Source: Maribacter arcticus (GTDB lineage Bacteria; Bacteroidota; Bacteroidia; Flavobacteriales; Flavobacteriaceae). Taken from it: DNA of 64,000 nt. The position numbers and the translations under genes were made by a program. Position 1 is the stretch's first letter. Each line of letters opens with the position of its first letter. The stretch lies in NCBI RefSeq assembly GCF_900167935.1, contig NZ_FUYL01000003.1, positions 124,001 to 188,000 of the forward strand, read 5' to 3'. Shown piece after piece: positions 56,412 through 64,000 of this stretch. The notes beneath the pieces were generated by a model. The model ran no database searches. It had not been told where the DNA came from and saw nothing but the letters and a program-made list of their open reading frames with translations.

Positions 56412-56927
56412 ATGGGCTTAAAAAAAATACTTTTTACACTTTTCATCACCTTAAATATTATCTACTCTTTTGCCCAAAATTCAACTAACAATTCTGATTT
56501 TTGGAACAACGTTCGATTTGGTGGAGGCATTGGTTTGGGATTCACAAACAATGGCTTTAATGGTTCAATTTCACCAAGCGTGATATACCAATTTAATGAC
56601 CAATTAGCGGTAGGTACAAGTTTAAATTTTAATTACGCAAAGTTCAGCGATGATAAATTTTTAGCCTACGGCGGAAGCGTATTATCCCTTTTTAACCCCA
56701 TACCCAAACTTCAGCTTTCAACCGAATTCGAACAATTACGCATCAACAGAACATTATATACCCAAACAGTAACTATTGAGGATAATTATTGGCTACCTGC
56801 TTTCTTTGTCGGAATAGGCTATAGCACGCCCAATGTAACCTTTGGCTTACGATATGACTTACTTTATAATCATAAAAAAAGCATTTATGGCAATGCATTG
56901 ATGCCATTTGTACGCGTATATTTTTAA
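56412..56927 (+). CDS. Small outer-membrane beta-barrel protein
   Basis: A 171-residue protein with a signal peptide (about 1-21, ending YSFAQ) and regularly alternating strands: RFGGGIGLGFTN, SISPSVIYQFND, AVGTSLNFNYAKF, PAFFVGIGYSTPNV and TFGLRYDLLYN, ending in aromatic RVYF, as many outer-membrane barrels do. It is divergent from sucA. From memory, similar short proteins beside sucA have been labelled alpha-ketoglutarate decarboxylase, but nothing in this sequence supports such an enzyme. Function unknown. Confidence 0.78.
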   Translation: MGLKKILFTLFITLNIIYSFAQNSTNNSDFWNNVRFGGGIGLGFTNNGFNGSISPSVIYQFNDQLAVGTSLNFNYAKFSDDKFLAYGGSVLSLFNPIPKLQLSTEFEQLRINRTLYTQTVTIEDNYWLPAFFVGIGYSTPNVTFGLRYDLLYNHKKSIYGNALMPFVRVYF

Positions 56928-56964
56928 TTTTTAGTTACCTTCAACACCGACCAACCTAACCATT

Positions 56965-58068
56965 ATGAATACATTGAAAAACAGATATCTCTCCTTAGAT
57001 GTTTTTAGGGGAATGGATGTTGCCCTTATGATTATTGTTAACTCTCCTGGCAACGGCAATACAAGTTTCGGAATCTTAAAACATGCAGAGTGGAACGGAT
57101 TCACCTTAACCGATTTAGTTTTTCCTACTTTTTTGTTTGTAGTGGGGAACGCCATGAGCTTCAGCATGAAAAAATATGAAGCAATTGGAGATGGCGCTTT
57201 CTTTAAAAAGGTCTTTAAGCGTTTTTCAATTATTTTTCTTTTAGGTTTTTTAATGTATTGGTTTCCTTTTTTTGAAAATGGAGCAATAAAACCTATTGCA
57301 GAAACTAGAATTTTTGGTGTACTGCAGCGTATTGCACTGTGCTATTTATTCGCATCTCTTCTACTTCATTACTTTAAAACAAAAACTGTTATCATTTTCA
57401 GCATATTAGCCTTAATTGGCTACAACATTTTACTTGTTGTCTTTGGCGACCTAACTTTAATGGGTAATGCGGTAATAAAACTTGATAAATTTTTAATTGG
57501 GGCAAACCATATGTACCACGGTAACGGTGGTGTCGCTTTTGACCCTGAAGGATTATTGAGTACGCTACCCGCTATCGTTAATGTAATTGCTGGATACCTA
57601 ACGGGGAAATTTATTCAGAAGAATGGCCAAAACTTTGAAACTATCGCAAAATTACTAATGTTTGCGGCCATATTGGTTCTAGCTGGTTTTGCTTGGGATT
57701 TAATTATGCCATTCAACAAAAAACTTTGGTCTAGTTCGTTCGTATTATTGACTAGTGGAATCGATTTATTTATCATAGCTATTTTAATATATTTACTAGA
57801 CATGAGAAAACCTGGTAAGTGGACCTATTTTTTTGAGATTTTTGGCAGAAACACCTTATTCATATACTTATTGTCAGAATTGTTTATTATTACGTTAGCC
57901 GTAATTTCAATGAAAGGAACAAGCGCCTACAACTGGATTGCAGATAATATTTTCATTGCGATAGGTGGTGACTACTTTGGGTCACTATTTTTTGCCTTAT
58001 GGATTATGCTGACTTGCTGGTTCGTTGGCTACCTTATGGACAAGAAAGGTATCTATATAAAAGTCTAG
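56965..58068 (+). CDS. Heparan-alpha-glucosaminide N-acetyltransferase-like membrane protein
   Basis: A 367-residue polytopic membrane protein with about ten hydrophobic segments. The opening RYLSLDVFRGMDVALMIIVN and the LTDLVFPTFLFVVGNAMSFS segment are characteristic of the DUF1624/DUF5009 (HGSNAT-like, NagX-like) family, which moves acetyl groups across a membrane onto amino sugars. A likely role is acetylation of an outside sugar or peptidoglycan fragment, but the substrate is not shown. It follows the barrel gene by 37 bases, probably the same transcript, and ends in a strong bidirectional terminator. Confidence 0.88.
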   Translation: MNTLKNRYLSLDVFRGMDVALMIIVNSPGNGNTSFGILKHAEWNGFTLTDLVFPTFLFVVGNAMSFSMKKYEAIGDGAFFKKVFKRFSIIFLLGFLMYWFPFFENGAIKPIAETRIFGVLQRIALCYLFASLLLHYFKTKTVIIFSILALIGYNILLVVFGDLTLMGNAVIKLDKFLIGANHMYHGNGGVAFDPEGLLSTLPAIVNVIAGYLTGKFIQKNGQNFETIAKLLMFAAILVLAGFAWDLIMPFNKKLWSSSFVLLTSGIDLFIIAILIYLLDMRKPGKWTYFFEIFGRNTLFIYLLSELFIITLAVISMKGTSAYNWIADNIFIAIGGDYFGSLFFALWIMLTCWFVGYLMDKKGIYIKV

Positions 58069-58075
58069 ATTGAGC

Positions 58076-58104
58076 AAGCAGAATTTGAATTACAAATTCT
58101 GCTT
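58076..58104. terminator. Bidirectional terminator overlapping a stop codon
   Basis: AAGCAGAATTTG pairs perfectly with CAAATTCTGCTT (12 pairs, AATTA loop). It lies just after the acetyltransferase-like gene and overlaps the last bases of the convergent 117-residue gene, whose stop is at 58103-58105. T-runs are weak, so it may act as a processing or stability stem. Confidence 0.7.
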
Positions 58105-58456
58105 ACCTATACTTATTTCTATACCATACTTTTTGGTATTCGCGTTTTAAGATGAGAAAAGTCATTTGATCTGCAACCTCTACGGCATCAGTAATTGCAA
58201 TTTGCTTAAATTGACTTTCAGGTATATCAACTACATATAGAAGATTAAGGTATTCAGAAAAATGTTCTATCATCAGATAATATACTTTCTCTCGAATAGT
58301 AGATACGAAAGTTTGGGCATCAAACTTCAGTGGTAATTTCAATGAAATATTAGCAAGACCAAAATCTTTCTCTATTTGATGTTTTAAATCTGAAAGTAGC
58401 TTAGATTCATTAGCCAAAGTCAACACTTCATTACTATTGATTGCGTTCAACTTCAT
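58103..58456 (-). CDS. Unknown soluble protein, 117 residues
   Basis: I do not recognise this gene. The product has no signal peptide and no hydrophobic segment long enough to span a membrane. It looks alpha/beta, with a charged helical N-terminal half (SKLLSDLKHQIEKDF) and a C-terminus rich in Lys, Arg and Tyr (REYQKVWYRNKYR). The middle (YYLMIEHFSEYLNLLYVVDIPESQF) reads like a small adaptor fold. No metal-binding or catalytic motif is seen. It is a single gene 40 bases after the amidohydrolase and convergent with the acetyltransferase-like gene. Confidence 0.65.
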   Translation of the reverse strand: MKLNAINSNEVLTLANESKLLSDLKHQIEKDFGLANISLKLPLKFDAQTFVSTIREKVYYLMIEHFSEYLNLLYVVDIPESQFKQIAITDAVEVADQMTFLILKREYQKVWYRNKYR

Positions 58457-58496
58457 TCTTTCATTTTATAAAAAAATATTAAGCGATTTTAAAATT

Positions 58497-59771
58497 CTAT
58501 TGCTTATAAACAACACCATCTTTCATTACAAAAATTACATTCTCCAATGTTTTCACATTTTGATCAGGATTTTCTTCAACCGCAATAATATCTGCTATAT
58601 ACCCTTGTTTAATCTCTCCTAATTTTTCTTGCATACCCAATAAACGTGCATTTATAATTGTTGCTTGCTTTAATGATTCTTTTGCCGGAATACCTGCTTC
58701 TAGCAAATACCCAAATTCAATCGCATTTTTACCATGAGGAAATACACCTGCATCAGTACCAAAACCCATCGGAACACCTTTTTTATAAGCTTTTGCCATA
58801 GTAGCAATATGTTTAGGCCCTATTTCTAAAGCTTTCTTAGCAACAATTTCTGGAAAAAAACCAGGAATAAGGGCTTTTTCAGCAACTTGCTTTCCTGCAC
58901 TTATAGTTGGAATCAGATAGCACTGGCTTTTAATCATCAGATCCATAGTTTCCTCACTCATTAATGTACCATGCTCTATGGTATTGACACCACCCATAAC
59001 CGCTATTTTCATACCTTCATCTCCATGGGCATGCGCAGCAACAGTAAAACCATAATTCTTTGCAGTTTCTGTAATCGCTTTTATCTCTTCTAGTGTAAAC
59101 TGCGGGTTTTGACCACTTTTAGCAACACTTAAAACTCCACCTGTTGCAGTAATTTTAATGACGTCAGCTCCATTTTTATATCGTTGTCTCACCGCTTTTT
59201 TTGCGTCTGGCACAGAATTCACGACTCCTTCTTTTGGACCCGGATCTCCCATTAGGTCATTTCGCCTACCATTAGTAGGGTCTGCATGCCCGCCTGTAGT
59301 AGCAAGCGCCTTGCCTGCAGTAAAAATTCGCGGTCCATCTACCAGGCCTCCATTAATAGCATTTCTAAGCGCAATATTTACACCCGTACCTCCTAAATCA
59401 CGCACCGTAGTAAAACCTGCCATCAATGTACGTTTAGCATAAACCGTTGACTCTAAAGCTATATCAGCTTCATTTGCCGTAAATTCTTTTATATAGGATT
59501 TTGCATTATACTCTCCTTCTATATGAACATGCATATCGATAAGACCAGGTAACACAATTTTATCCTTTAAATTGATTATCCTATCTGCATCTGTTCCAAA
59601 AATAAAACCATTCTCAATAGATTTAATTTTGTTCTTAAAAACCACTATGGTTTTATCCTTAATAAGATTTCCAGAGTTAGTATCATAAATCGTCCCGCAT
59701 TGAATATAAATATCTTGTGCAGAAATTATGGTAGTAACGAACAAACAAATTATTAGGTTCAAGTTTTTCAT
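58497..59771 (-). CDS. Exported amidohydrolase (imidazolonepropionase/prolidase-like)
   Basis: A metal-dependent hydrolase of the amidohydrolase superfamily with a signal peptide. I chose the ATG at 59771 (424 residues), which begins MKNLNLIICLFVTT and ends the signal at ISAQD; the frame runs 81 bases further upstream but that part lies in the galE terminator hairpin and lacks signal features. Catalytic features include the metal-binding DMHVHIEG, GGVLSVAKSGQNP, a lysine-like bridging site region, AAHAHGDEG and GTDAGVFPHGKN. Family members cut amide bonds of dipeptides or cyclic compounds; the substrate is unknown. It is likely periplasmic. galE is upstream on the same strand. Confidence 0.88.
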   Translation of the reverse strand: MKNLNLIICLFVTTIISAQDIYIQCGTIYDTNSGNLIKDKTIVVFKNKIKSIENGFIFGTDADRIINLKDKIVLPGLIDMHVHIEGEYNAKSYIKEFTANEADIALESTVYAKRTLMAGFTTVRDLGGTGVNIALRNAINGGLVDGPRIFTAGKALATTGGHADPTNGRRNDLMGDPGPKEGVVNSVPDAKKAVRQRYKNGADVIKITATGGVLSVAKSGQNPQFTLEEIKAITETAKNYGFTVAAHAHGDEGMKIAVMGGVNTIEHGTLMSEETMDLMIKSQCYLIPTISAGKQVAEKALIPGFFPEIVAKKALEIGPKHIATMAKAYKKGVPMGFGTDAGVFPHGKNAIEFGYLLEAGIPAKESLKQATIINARLLGMQEKLGEIKQGYIADIIAVEENPDQNVKTLENVIFVMKDGVVYKQ

Positions 59772-59790
59772 GAGATAATGTTTAAAGTAA

Positions 59791-59820
59791 TAAGGGGAAA
59801 TATAACCATATTTCCCCTTA
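59791..59820 (-). terminator. Hairpin after galE
   Basis: TAAGGGGAAATA pairs with TATTTCCCCTTA (12 pairs, six-base loop). It lies 25 bases after the galE stop and 20 bases before the amidohydrolase ATG, so it probably separates the two transcripts. The T-tract on the minus strand is short. Confidence 0.6.
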
Positions 59821-59844
59821 TTCAAGTCCTTGAGATTAAGAATT

Positions 59845-60861
59845 TCAATCACGAATTTTCTGTTCCCAGATCCATGCGTAGTTCATGGCCTCATCTAAAG
59901 TATATTCAGCTTTCCACCCTAAAACAGTATTCGCCTTGGTTGTATCAGCATATGCCGAAGTAATATCACCTGGTCTTCTATCAACAATTTTATAATTCAA
60001 CTTTCTACCTGAAACTTTTTCAAAGCTATGAATAGCTTCCAATACAGAACTTCCTGTACCGGTGCCAACATTAAAAACTTCATAGTTTTTCTCATTCTTT
60101 CCTTGAAACAAACGCTCTAAAGCAACAACATGCGCCTTAGCCAAATCGACCACATAAATATAGTCACGAATACAAGTACCATCTGGGGTTGGATAGTCAT
60201 CGCCAAATACAGATAATTCTTTTCTTAAGCCGATTCCTGTTTGGGTAATAAATGGTACTAAGTTTTGCGGAACTCCTTTAGGTAATTCACCAATCTCTCC
60301 ACTTGGGTGGGCTCCCATTGGGTTAAAATAACGTAATGCAATAGCATTTAAGCTAGGGGTAACCTTACAGGTATCCGCAATAATTTCCTCACCCATTTGC
60401 TTTGTATTCCCATAAGGAGATTCGGCTACCTTAACAGGAGCATCCTCAGTAATAGGCATTTTATCTGCCTGACCATAAACAGTACATGAAGAACTAAAAA
60501 TAAAACTTGCTTTATTTTTTTTACAAAGCTCCTTTAAAATATAAATAAGTGTACCTATATTATTTTCATAATACAGCAATGGTTTTTCAACACTCTCCCC
60601 AACTGCCTTTGACGCAGCAAAATGAATAACCCCAGTAATATCTTGATGTCTTTGAAAAAAATCTTCAACGCTATGCTTTTCCTTTAAATCTAGCTTTTCA
60701 AAAAGAGGCTTTTTACCGGTAATGGCTTCAATACCTATAAGAACTTTTTCATCAGAATTCGAGCAATCATCTATAATGATAACCTCAAAACCTTTAGTCT
60801 GAAGTTCTACAACTGTATGTGACCCAATGAACCCTAAACCTCCTGTTACTAATACTTTCAT
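59845..60861 (-). CDS. galE: UDP-glucose 4-epimerase
   Basis: Interconverts UDP-glucose and UDP-galactose for exopolysaccharide, lipopolysaccharide or glycan synthesis. The 338-residue short-chain dehydrogenase has the NAD motif GGLGFIG (residues 7-13), the FSSSCTVYG strand, Tyr150-x3-Lys154 in YGNTK, and RYFNPMGAHPSGEIGE. Length is normal. It follows the aminotransferase gene by 45 bases on the same strand, so the pair may serve surface-sugar synthesis. Confidence 0.96.
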   Translation of the reverse strand: MKVLVTGGLGFIGSHTVVELQTKGFEVIIIDDCSNSDEKVLIGIEAITGKKPLFEKLDLKEKHSVEDFFQRHQDITGVIHFAASKAVGESVEKPLLYYENNIGTLIYILKELCKKNKASFIFSSSCTVYGQADKMPITEDAPVKVAESPYGNTKQMGEEIIADTCKVTPSLNAIALRYFNPMGAHPSGEIGELPKGVPQNLVPFITQTGIGLRKELSVFGDDYPTPDGTCIRDYIYVVDLAKAHVVALERLFQGKNEKNYEVFNVGTGTGSSVLEAIHSFEKVSGRKLNYKIVDRRPGDITSAYADTTKANTVLGWKAEYTLDEAMNYAWIWEQKIRD

Positions 60862-60906
60862 TTAATATGTTGTTTCAACTTAAACCAAATATAAAAACTT
60901 CGTACT

Positions 60907-62061
60907 TTATCCATTAACAAAACCGATAACCATCTTTGTAATATGGTTAATCTGTTCCTCGTCCAATTCTGTATGCATTGGTAATGAGATTACTTCTTTC
61001 ACTAATTGATTAGTAACCGGAAAATCTTCTTCCCTATATCGCTCATCTACATAAGCTTTTTGATTATGAAGCGGAATCGGATAATATACACCACAAGGAA
61101 TATCGTTCTCGTTCAAATACTTCGCCAACGCGTCTCTTTTTCCATTGGTTATTTTTAAGGTGTATTGATGAAAAACATGACAATCACACACATCACAAAT
61201 ACCCTCACAATTATTTACGGTAACTGGAGTAACGATATGTTGTTGGTTTTTAAACGCTCTTGAATATGCACGCGCAGCATTTCTTCTAGCCTCACAATAC
61301 CCATCTAGTTTTGGAAGTTTAGCTCTCAAAACAGCAGCTTGTATAGAATCTAATCTAGAATTAACCCCCACTACATCATGATGATATCTTTCATACATAC
61401 CATGGTTTACAATTCCTCTAATAATGTGCGCCAAATCATCATCATTGGTAAAAATAGCGCCACCATCACCATAACATCCTAAATTTTTTGAAGGAAAAAA
61501 GGAAGTTGCACCTACATGACCCATGCTACCCGCCATAGATTTTTTACCGTTTTTAGATAAATATTTAGCACCTATTGCTTGTGCATTATCCTCTATCACA
61601 AATAAGTTATGCTTTTCAGCTAATGCAAGAATGGCATCCATATTAGCACATTGCCCAAAAAGGTGAACAGGAACAATTGCTTTTGTCTTAGGAGTTATTG
61701 CCTTTTCTAAAGCCTCTATATTAATATTAAAAGTGTCAGGATATACATCAACCAAAACCGGTGTTAATTGCAATAAAGCGATAACCTCTACTGTTGCGGC
61801 AAAAGTAAAATCTGCTGTAATAACCTCATCACCTGGCTTTAAACCCAAACCCATCATTGCAATTTGTAATGCATCTGTACCATTTGCACAAGGAATTACA
61901 TGTTTTACACCAAGGTAGGTTTCTAACTCCTTTTGAAATGCATGAACTTCTGGGCCATTAATAAAGGCCGATGTTTCTAGTATTTGAGTTATGGAGGTAT
62001 TGACTTGATCTTTAATTTCTTGGTATTGACCACTTAGGTCTACCATTTGTATCTTTTTCAT
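60907..62061 (-). CDS. DegT/DnrJ/EryC1-type sugar aminotransferase with Cys cluster
   Basis: A PLP-dependent aminotransferase of the DegT family, which makes amino sugars for surface glycans from keto-sugar nucleotides. The 384-residue protein has GTDALQIAMMGLGLKPGDEV, D158 in EDNAQA, the PLP-Lys192 in FFPSKNLGCYGDGGA and LDSIQAAVLRAKL. An insertion near residues 285-295 carries four cysteines and a His (C285-x3-C289-x2-C292-x-C294-H295), directly before the conserved HQYTL. This Cys group is not part of the common fold and could bind metal. It is upstream of galE on the same strand. Confidence 0.93.
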   Translation of the reverse strand: MKKIQMVDLSGQYQEIKDQVNTSITQILETSAFINGPEVHAFQKELETYLGVKHVIPCANGTDALQIAMMGLGLKPGDEVITADFTFAATVEVIALLQLTPVLVDVYPDTFNINIEALEKAITPKTKAIVPVHLFGQCANMDAILALAEKHNLFVIEDNAQAIGAKYLSKNGKKSMAGSMGHVGATSFFPSKNLGCYGDGGAIFTNDDDLAHIIRGIVNHGMYERYHHDVVGVNSRLDSIQAAVLRAKLPKLDGYCEARRNAARAYSRAFKNQQHIVTPVTVNNCEGICDVCDCHVFHQYTLKITNGKRDALAKYLNENDIPCGVYYPIPLHNQKAYVDERYREEDFPVTNQLVKEVISLPMHTELDEEQINHITKMVIGFVNG

Positions 62062-62151
62062 CTGTTGAAATTACATGAAGTGATACAAAAATACGAAACA
62101 GACGACACTAATTTTATGGAAAGAAACGTAATTTAGCCCAAAAGCATAGGT

Positions 62152-63408
62152 TTGTACTTTCTTTATAATCTTCTTGTCTTAATTGCTTCTGCTATTCTTA
62201 GAGTACTAGCCTTGGTAAACACCAAACTATCTCTTTTTGTAAATGGTAGAAAGGATACATTTTCAATATTAAAAAAATATATATCTAAAGAGGATAAAGT
62301 TATTTGGATTCATGCTGCATCTTTAGGCGAATACGAACAAGGCCTTCCGATATTAGAAGAATTAAAGCGTAGGTATCCTTCTCATAAAATAATACTCACC
62401 TTTTTTTCACCATCGGGCTATGAGGTGAAAAAAAACAGTAAAGTGGCAGATGTTATTTGTTATCTGCCCCTCGACACTAACAAGAATGTTGACTTATTTA
62501 TAGAGGCTACACATCCAACTGTGGTGATTTTTATTAAATATGAAATTTGGCCCAACTACTTATTAGCTCTAAAGAAAAAGAACATACCTACCTTTCTTGT
62601 ATCAGCATTATTTAAAGAAAATCAAATTTACTTTAAATGGTATGGCGAGTTCATGCGAAAAGCGTTAACAAAGTTTTCGCACTTTTTTGTTCAAAATGAA
62701 AACTCAAATGATTTACTGAAATCTATTGGATTTAATAATATCACCATTACAGGTGATACTCGTTTTGATAGGGTAAACGAAATTCTTGAACGAGATAATT
62801 CGCTAGATTTCATGAATCGTTTCAAACAGAATAAATTTTGTTTTGTAGCTGGCAGTACTTGGCCAGAAGATGAAAAAATCATTATAGATTATATAAATCA
62901 AAATACTCATTCAATTCAATTTGTAATTGCGCCACACACTATTAAAGCAAAACACATTGAAACAATTAAACAGGCTATTACCAAACCAGTACTATGTTAT
63001 TCAGAACTTGAAAATTCAGAACTTGAAAAATATGAAGTTATTATCATAGATACTATAGGTATTTTGACAAAAATATATAGTTATGCAGATGTAGCCTATG
63101 TAGGTGGTGGCTTTGCTACTGGTTTACACAACACATTAGAGCCTGCTATATTTGGTATACCGGTTATTATAGGCCCCAAGTTAGAAGGCTTTATAGAAGC
63201 AGAGGATTTGGTACAATTAAAAGGTGTGTTAGCTATTAACAACACTATCGAATTTAATAAGCAATTAAATTCTTGTTTTGAAAACGAGAAGTTTAAGAAA
63301 TCTACTGGACTTATAAACTACCAGTATATTAAAGAGAAAGTTGGTGCAACTGAGAAGGTTATGAATGTTATAACCTCAGTTTTAAGGAATAGTGTTAGTA
63401 AGCATTAA
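62152..63408 (+). CDS. waaA: 3-deoxy-D-manno-octulosonic acid (Kdo) transferase
   Basis: WaaA/KdtA adds Kdo to lipid A precursors in the inner leaflet of the inner membrane. The 418-residue protein starts MYFLYNLLVLIASAIL, a membrane-anchoring helix, and has WIHAASLGEYEQGLP, a Kdo-transferase hallmark, FIKYEIWPNYLLALKK, AGSTWPEDEKIII, VGGGFATGLHNTLEPAIFGIPVIIGPK. The only usable start is a TTG; no ATG exists in frame before about residue 168, so the TTG start is accepted with caution. It is a single gene, divergent from the aminotransferase. Confidence 0.95.
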   Translation: MYFLYNLLVLIASAILRVLALVNTKLSLFVNGRKDTFSILKKYISKEDKVIWIHAASLGEYEQGLPILEELKRRYPSHKIILTFFSPSGYEVKKNSKVADVICYLPLDTNKNVDLFIEATHPTVVIFIKYEIWPNYLLALKKKNIPTFLVSALFKENQIYFKWYGEFMRKALTKFSHFFVQNENSNDLLKSIGFNNITITGDTRFDRVNEILERDNSLDFMNRFKQNKFCFVAGSTWPEDEKIIIDYINQNTHSIQFVIAPHTIKAKHIETIKQAITKPVLCYSELENSELEKYEVIIIDTIGILTKIYSYADVAYVGGGFATGLHNTLEPAIFGIPVIIGPKLEGFIEAEDLVQLKGVLAINNTIEFNKQLNSCFENEKFKKSTGLINYQYIKEKVGATEKVMNVITSVLRNSVSKH

Positions 63409-63575
63409 ATCCTTTGCCTGCCAAGATATTATCTAGATTATTCTCCAAAAATTAATTTAAAAGAATGCAAAATCTTACTTTACAAAGGTGATTTGATACT
63501 TTTGTCGATTTTACACTCCTATTTTACAGCACCTTAGCGTCAATATCCTTATATTGAGTACAGAACAATAGAACT
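63409..63575 (+). other. Intergenic stretch with a candidate promoter box
   Basis: AT-rich gap after waaA. At 63497-63504 TACTTTTG matches TAnnTTTG and could start a transcript near 63511, reaching the small ORF at 63576. No terminator is obvious after waaA. A short 43-45 residue ORF follows. Confidence 0.4.
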
Positions 63576-63713
63576 ATGATTATGGAACAACAACTAACTT
63601 CAGGAGTTAAAATGCTCAATGGTTTTTTAAAATTAATGATTGGTTGCTTAATACTGATACTCCTTTCTGTACCTCTAGCCGCCATAGCAGATTGGATTGG
63701 TTTAATCGAATAA
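63576..63713 (+). CDS. Possible 43-45 residue single-pass membrane peptide
   Basis: A short in-frame ORF starts at ATG 63576 or ATG 63582 and ends at TAA 63711-63713. It reads MEQQLTSGVK followed by one hydrophobic stretch (MIGCLILILLSVPLAAIA) and a short polar end DWIGLIE, the pattern of a small single-pass membrane protein. A TAnnTTTG box lies about 72 bases upstream. I recognise no family, and chance cannot be excluded at this length. Confidence 0.45.
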   Translation: MIMEQQLTSGVKMLNGFLKLMIGCLILILLSVPLAAIADWIGLIE

Positions 63714-63931
63714 TTTAAATTGACAACATCTAAAATGCTTTTATTTATCACGTACATTTTAAACAAATGTCGATAAAATACCATTTTGATAGATTAAATA
63801 CATTATAAGAATTACCAAACATCAACAAAGTAAGACTTCACAACAAATTTTTAAGGCTTTACAACATTGTCTATTTAAATGTTGCAAACATCGACTAGCT
63901 TTAGTAGTATAACTTTAAAGCAGGTAATGTT

Positions 63932-64000
63932 ATGAATAATTTATCATTTAAAACGGGGGTAGATTCTTATCTATCTGTATTAATTATTGCGATGAACGCC
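63932..64000 (+). CDS. Start of an unknown gene, cut by the window edge
   Basis: From ATG 63932 the frame is open to the last base (23 codons): MNNLSFKTGVDSYLSVLII and three more. A hydrophobic stretch begins after residue 12. The opening F-K-x-x-V-D resembles bacterial PH-domain membrane proteins, but this is only a loose impression. Not enough is present to name it. Confidence 0.4.
   Translation, partial: MNNLSFKTGVDSYLSVLIIAMNA

Noticed and set aside
1-64000. Search for CRISPR arrays, insertion sequences, prophage, integrases or defence genes
   Set aside because: No direct repeat arrays, no transposase or integrase motif, and no terminal inverted repeats were seen; gene content is core genome.

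Overview
The window comes from the chromosome of a marine-type flavobacterium (Bacteroidota, Flavobacteriia, probably Flavobacteriaceae). This rests on AT-rich DNA, an alternative complex III cluster, a T9SS sorting domain, TonB-receptor/DUF4249 pairing, a DUF2723 protein, starts without clear Shine-Dalgarno sequences, and recurring -7 boxes of the form TAnnTTTG, some with a TTG 17-19 bases upstream. I could not run a search, so genus is not claimed.

Layout. 1-10,687 (minus): one respiratory cluster, actA-B-C-D-E-F followed by cytochrome oxidase subunits II and I (subunit I runs off the left edge). It would move electrons from quinol through alternative complex III to cytochrome oxidase. 10.9-11.3 kb: a small SPOR protein. 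11.3-16.0 kb (minus): rimP-nusA-infB behind a clear promoter and a terminator-like leader hairpin. 16.2-25.2 kb: a cation/proton antiporter, tRNA-Gln, a DUF2723 membrane protein, a cysteine-free thioredoxin-fold protein, a metallophosphoesterase, cutC and a glycosylasparaginase-family protein. 25.3-28.6 kb: polA and a tiny T9SS-tail protein. 28.6-32.8 kb (minus): a TonB-dependent receptor, a DUF4249 lipoprotein and a small lipoprotein. 32.8-33.6 kb: the decayed, internally deleted remains of a DUF5916 gene, absent from a simple ORF view. 33.8-37.0 kb: rplM-rpsI and rpsB-tsf. 37.1-46.6 kb: an M61 peptidase, pyrH-frr, an MMPL-type exporter, asnS, rpoN and a membrane protein. 46.6-49.7 kb (minus): ExbB/TolQ, an unknown membrane protein, two ExbD proteins and an outer-membrane barrel, a likely energising module for TonB-type transport. 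49.7-56.3 kb: tRNA-Ser, asparaginase, TatD, an aspartic protease-like protein and the 2-oxoglutarate dehydrogenase genes sucA-sucB. 56.4-64.0 kb: a small barrel, a heparan-acetyltransferase-like membrane protein, an amidohydrolase, galE, a sugar aminotransferase, waaA (Kdo transferase), a tiny membrane ORF and the start of one more gene.

Most of the window is conserved core genome. I see no CRISPR array, prophage or insertion sequence, and no evidence strong enough to claim a wholly new system. The best leads are the DUF5916 relic, helix-hairpin-helix tails on both ribosomal protein S2 and ActC, structured leaders before rimP and rpsB, a Cys cluster inserted in the sugar aminotransferase, and the cysteine-free thioredoxin-fold protein.
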